Positions 30,247 through 34,206 of a stretch of DNA of 34,206 bases are shown here, in pieces. Location: positions 1-34,206 of the forward strand of contig JAUCBJ010004905.1 of the NCBI GenBank assembly GCA_032718475.1, given 5' to 3'. Every line of letters starts with the position of its first letter. The stretch's first letter is position 1. This DNA is from Nemertoderma westbladi (taxonomy: Eukaryota > Xenacoelomorpha > Nemertodermatida > Nemertodermatidae). Under the pieces are notes generated by a model that did no database searches, was not told the origin of the DNA, and saw only the letters and a list, made by a program, of their open reading frames with translations. A program made the position numbers and the translations under genes.

Positions 30247-31781
30247 CGTCCGTTCTCGAACTATATCTTCTGGGCGGCGGATCCAATGGATTAGCAAACT
30301 CGTCCCGGTGCTTTTCAGACTCTCTGTCTCGATGCTCAGGGGTATAAGGGGTGACTCTATGGTGGGCCCATCGTAAAGAAACAACCAGCCGTCGTATTGG
30401 CTCAGGAAAGATTGGGCTTCTTGAATTTGTTCTGGCGTATTACTGGGGGAGCGTTTAATTGTAAATTTATCTTCAGGAAGACCTCGCAGTTTCAAATTTA
30501 AAACTGCTGTATAGCCAAGAGGAGCAATAATATGATAAAAAACTTCAGAAGCGTCACTGAGCATTGGTTCGTAGCCTACCAATCGGAATACGGGATGGAC
30601 GTAAATAGGAACTTCGTAAACCTTGACGTATTCGATCATAAAACTAACTGCGCCGATCGCGACTACATACTTCCCATAGTTTCCGCGACAATCCGTCTTC
30701 CTTTCCACGCTATCGGCATCTTTCTGATCTATTTTTCCACAAAACTTATCTGTGGCCGGGTAATCGTGATTTGTCTTTAGGTTGGGAACCACGTAAATGT
30801 CCATCTGTGATAACGTTATGGAGTTGGCGAAGTCGAATTTGATTCTAAAGAGATGCCTGGCATCTCCAGTCTCCCAATCCGCGATGCGGACCCAGAAGTA
30901 GTGCGGTGTTGATGATTCCTTCTTACTGGCTACCGAGGTTCCTGACTTGTGATCGGTTGCGGGACTAATATTCTCTGTTCCCATGGTATCGCTGGTTTCT
31001 TGAAACATGGCGATATCGTTTTTATCGAAATTGGGGCCTCTAAGAATCCCATTGTCCGCTTCAAAAATCATATGAAACCTCGTCCCTAAAATTTCCGACT
31101 TTTTCATTTTGTTAAGATTGCATATCGTAACTGCCGGGAAGTCAATGCTGTTATTGTTGGCTATCCCGGCTATTAGACTAACTGGGTTGTCATAGTAATC
31201 GGAGAGGAGTCGATAGAGTTGGTAGCTGAACCCACAGAAAGCACCGATGGTGATAAGAAGCCAGATAGCAGCTCGAGGTCGGGACACCTGGACAGCGCTG
31301 ATAGCTCGCGGTAGACCGTGCATGCTAGACTTACCGAAGTGGTGCGAGGTGAAAAACCATAAAGACGATAGGATGACAGAGGCTTTACCTTGCGATTTGC
31401 GATTGCGACGTAAGGTGGCGGGAGATATGTTGCCAGATCTCCGGCCAGTTACTGCGGCGTTATTTAAGAAGTTATGAGTAGCGATTCCATTCGATAAAGT
31501 TCGTGGATGCGGAGAAACACTTCTCCATCCGTTGGACGTGGTAAGTCTGATCGTAGAGTATCGGCGCGGCCCACCGGAATGGTCACCGATGTTACTAATC
31601 ACCGGCGTGATCACCGGATCGTCATCGATATCGATGGGGGTCATGCTAATACCGGGATGATCCCCTGATGATGGTCTTCTTGATGTGTCATGGGTCTGTA
31701 GGTCGGATCGTCTGACACTTTTTATTACTGACGTTGGCATTTTAAAGTTTACTTGATAAGAACATCTAATATGTTGGACAT
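30247..31781 (-). CDS. DEG/ENaC (acid-sensing-like) channel, N-terminal coding exon with galactose-binding-like and CUB-like insert
   Basis: From ATG 31740 it codes 498 residues to the donor at 30246. The first 130 are a Ser/Thr/Arg-rich cytoplasmic tail. SSMHGLPRA holds the conserved His-Gly gating pair (141-142), then comes the first membrane segment (about 157-178) and FPAVTICNLN (201-210). Residues about 278-378 resemble the end of a discoidin/F-type-lectin fold (PHYFWVRI, LSQMDIYVV, CRGNYGKYVV, YVKVYEV). Residues about 384-492 resemble CUB (APLGYTAVLNL, YDGPTIESPLI, STGTSLLIHW). Normal family finger regions are much shorter; with exon 2 the total is about 943 residues. Upstream the frame stays open 41 bases to a TTTATTTCAG acceptor (31782-31783), so a further 5' exon may supply another start. 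Position in the family is sure; the inserted domains are judged by motif only. Confidence 0.88.
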
Positions 31782-33548
31782 CTGAAATAAAATTTTAAAA
31801 TAAAATTAAGAAAATATACCGTCACATAATGATTTATATAGTTGTTTAGTTCATTAGCTATTTAGTATTTTAGTTGTTTAGTTTATTAGCTTGATTTAGT
31901 TACATATTTATGTATTAAAATATTTCAAGAATCATTAATATATATAAGGGGGTATGATTGGGGTTATAGACAGATAGATTTATTTAAACATTATGTAAAA
32001 CATTAACAAATACACCAAACAATCTAAACCTCGCATTCGTATAATATTGAAAAATATTAGCAAAATAAACATTACAGAAACAAATGCTTTTTATTAAGTA
32101 AATTTTAGGTCTGATTAGTAAAGTATAGGACTCATAAATTATTGTGGATTACTTGCAAAAAAAAACGAAACTATAAATCTTACCGGCGTGCTATGTATTT
32201 CAAGTTAAGGTACATTTTAATGTACCTTAACCTTTATTCTTCTTAACCTTTATTCTTGAGTACCAAATGAAGGATCGTGGTTCCTCAAAGTTATGTAAAT
32301 ACAGTATCTAGATGAATAATTATTAGTCATTGTTGATAAAATTCGAAATTTTTTGAATACTTAAACTGAAATAAACAATGCATAATCAGCAATAAATTCC
32401 GAAATAAACATTAAATAAATTTAAATTAAATTTTTAAAGATAGAGATAGATACTAGAATAAATACATTGCGAGTAAACATGTTGAGCGTAAAAAAATGTT
32501 GTGAGTAAATAAATACATTGATATGATAACATTTTTATTTTAGTTGGAGATATGCGCCTTATCAATGAGGAAAATTTACCTATGGAAATCTGAAACAATC
32601 TGATTGGCTGAACATAAACGGAGCTTCTTCACCAGGTGTACACTAGTCCACTTAGCCATCAAAATTACATGAAGTTGCATTATGTGCAACCTCTATTACT
32701 TATTGCTCTAAGAATGAGAAAATTTAAAAGAAGTGAAATTGGAAAATTAACAATTGAATATAATTAATTCCAACTAAAAAAAATTCGCGAAGTAGATCAT
32801 TGAACATTCCGATTTTAGTGAAAACATGTTGGTTGCGGTTAACCGTTCATAGTTTATATTGATTTCTAGCCAATCAACATAACGTGGCGGAACAAGATAA
32901 AAGTTCGGAATAGATAGACGGTCGATAAAATAATAGGAAGGAAGCCTCTTGCTTCCTCTTATCGTTTTATTACCCAAGGGGCATCAGGTAATTAAATGAC
33001 GGCTGAAATTCTATGTCTCTGCGGGTGATATTAGGGAATAGTTGCTTTATTGGAGGTGGGGGTTACAGTAACCTATAGGATAAGAAACAAGGATGGCCTC
33101 TGACCCTACTTAATCCATCTCCATATGGACCTATTGTTTGCCCAGCTTTGTACTGCAAACGCCTACAAGTCATTTCAGATCAGCAGGGCGGCATCCCAAT
33201 AAGGGGAGACAATCGATATGGGATCTGAACATGGAAAAGCTAAAGTGTCGCCATTCCTTCTGGCCATTCAATAAATTCATTAAGTAGAGAGGCCCAATTT
33301 CCTCCACTATATAATATTGTAATGATATAAACTCGAAAGTATAGGTAGATATATTATATACATGGTTAAAAAATTAACAATTAATTATTTTAAGAAAACA
33401 CAGCCCATGTGAAAAATACCAGGATTTCATTTTTCGGTCGACTTTTTATCGGAATTTTATATATGAAGATTTTTATTTTTTTTAATTTATTATTATTAAG
33501 TGTTTAATAGCGCTTATTTCTGTCTTATAACCTGTACATATACTAATA

Positions 33549-33585
33549 TGTTTATTGTTTTGGTTAAATTAAATTCTGTTACCTG
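33549..33585 (+). repeat. Isolated unit related to the split minisatellite
   Basis: TGTTTATTGTTTTGGTTAAA followed after a short gap by TCTGTTACCTG matches the unit of the array at 5751-6022 and 22249-22525, more than 11 kb from its nearest copy. The repeat is probably dispersed as part of a mobile family. Confidence 0.6.
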
Positions 33586-33860
33586 TGTTTTTGGTGAAAA
33601 CCTGGTATTCTTCACACGGGGACAATTGCAAAATGAAATATAACGGCAGAAAGTCTGGTTTCTTCACATGGGCCCTCAAAGATAGGGCCAGGCGTGTTTG
33701 TGACATTTATGAATAATCACTTATAACTTTGAATTATATTTTATATAAACAAGTCGAATATTCATTAAATTTAGTTTTTGTTTAAATTGGTAAATAGTAG
33801 GATGCCGGCGAAGTGACATTTTAGGAGTTGATTCCAGTGTAACGGACCTTGATAACTCGC

Positions 33861-33888
33861 ACCATGACCTACTATAATAGGTCATGGT
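33861..33888. repeat. Perfect 11-bp inverted repeat
   Basis: ACCATGACCTA and TAGGTCATGGT flank a 6-base loop CTATAA. Its role is unknown; such short perfect palindromes can be protein-binding sites, or remnants of foldback elements. Confidence 0.6.
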
Positions 33889-34206
33889 CGCACTATAGAC
33901 TGGGTTGATGATTTTCGATACAGAGGAGAGGGAGATCCACACAAAGATTACCATTGACTGATTGACTTCCTGAGTGGCCTAGACGTTATCGCATCTTTAA
34001 CTCAATAAGAGACAGGTCAGGTCAGAGTTGTAAAAATGTTTGACCTCATACTGTCCAACGATTCACAAAGCCAATAAGTCAAGCATTATTATGATATGGA
34101 CTTTCTAATACTAAATCATTTATATCCTAATAATAGCTGAAAAATGCGCTGTAGTTAACATTATTGCGACGCTATGGCGCATCTGCCATCAATCTAACGG
34201 CCATCT

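Larger units (their letters stand above)
31784..34206. other. Gene-free stretch upstream of the channel gene
   Basis: No coding region is supported. I see an inverted repeat around AAGGTACATTTTAATGTACC near 32206-32227, followed by a short duplicated CTTAACCTTTATTCTT. A single minisatellite-like unit lies at 33549-33585 and a perfect 11-bp stem at 33861-33888. If no 5' exon lies beyond the window, the promoter of the channel gene would be here, but I cannot place it. Confidence 0.5.

Noticed and set aside
33965-34030. tRNA-derived SINE head (GAGTGGCCTAGACGTTATCGC)
   Set aside because: Only an A-box-like stretch is present; there is no good B box at the right distance and no second copy in the window.
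1-34206. CRISPR array, operons, rRNA
   Set aside because: The repeat arrays are minisatellites without unique spacers, and no prokaryotic gene organisation or rRNA signature is seen.

Overview
The window is animal nuclear DNA: AT-rich, with an intron-containing gene of the animal-specific DEG/ENaC family, two decayed LINE reverse transcriptases, terminal-inverted-repeat and foldback elements, minisatellites and a very large BEL/Pao-type LTR retrotransposon. BEL/Pao elements occur in many invertebrates and some vertebrates. The many repeats and frequent GGCCTA/TACCGG words suggest an invertebrate, perhaps marine, but the sequence does not fix the phylum.

Layout. 1-811: 3' end of a LINE reverse transcriptase (+). 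1131-1792: a 315-bp tandemly duplicated repeat ending in a GAC-rich microsatellite. About 1886-3241: a CR1/L2/jockey-like reverse transcriptase fragment (-). 3252-22853: a composite mobile block bounded by inverted repeats of about 190-215 bp. It holds a foldback element with 300-bp arms (4299-5345) and a 67-70-bp minisatellite. That minisatellite is split by a complete LTR retrotransposon at 6023-22248 with a perfect 5-bp duplication CGTTT. 22854-28060: repeat-rich DNA with no gene, including a head-to-head satellite-like array, a GTTGGAC minisatellite and a 398-bp element containing a tRNA-like segment. 28061-31781 (-): a two-exon DEG/ENaC channel gene. 31784-34206: no gene seen.

The most unusual object is the 16.2-kb LTR retrotransposon, about twice the usual BEL/Pao length even though much of its reverse transcriptase and RNase H has been lost. 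It has 1.1-kb LTRs about 2% different, a 1.8-kb leader with two matching hairpins, an unrecognised open frame (8936-10242) upstream of gag, a broken gag-protease-RT-integrase region (10251-15021), a 1.8-kb spacer, and then a third coding region of about 1,434 codons (16799-21102) that runs almost to the 3' LTR. This last region sits where some elements carry env. It shows no signal peptide and no convincing membrane anchor. It has a coiled-coil-like stretch, three cysteine/histidine modules (one an exact CX2CX4HX4C zinc knuckle) and an arginine-rich C-terminus, so it looks nucleic-acid-binding rather than env-like. All four of its in-frame stops are TGA, consistent with CGA codons decayed at CpG. 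The copy is dead, but the architecture may represent an undescribed element lineage.

The host gene is also unusual. Its two exons join in phase 0 to encode about 943 residues, well above the usual 500-700 for the family. The extra length lies in the extracellular finger region and resembles a galactose-binding (discoidin/F-lectin-like) domain followed by a CUB-like domain.
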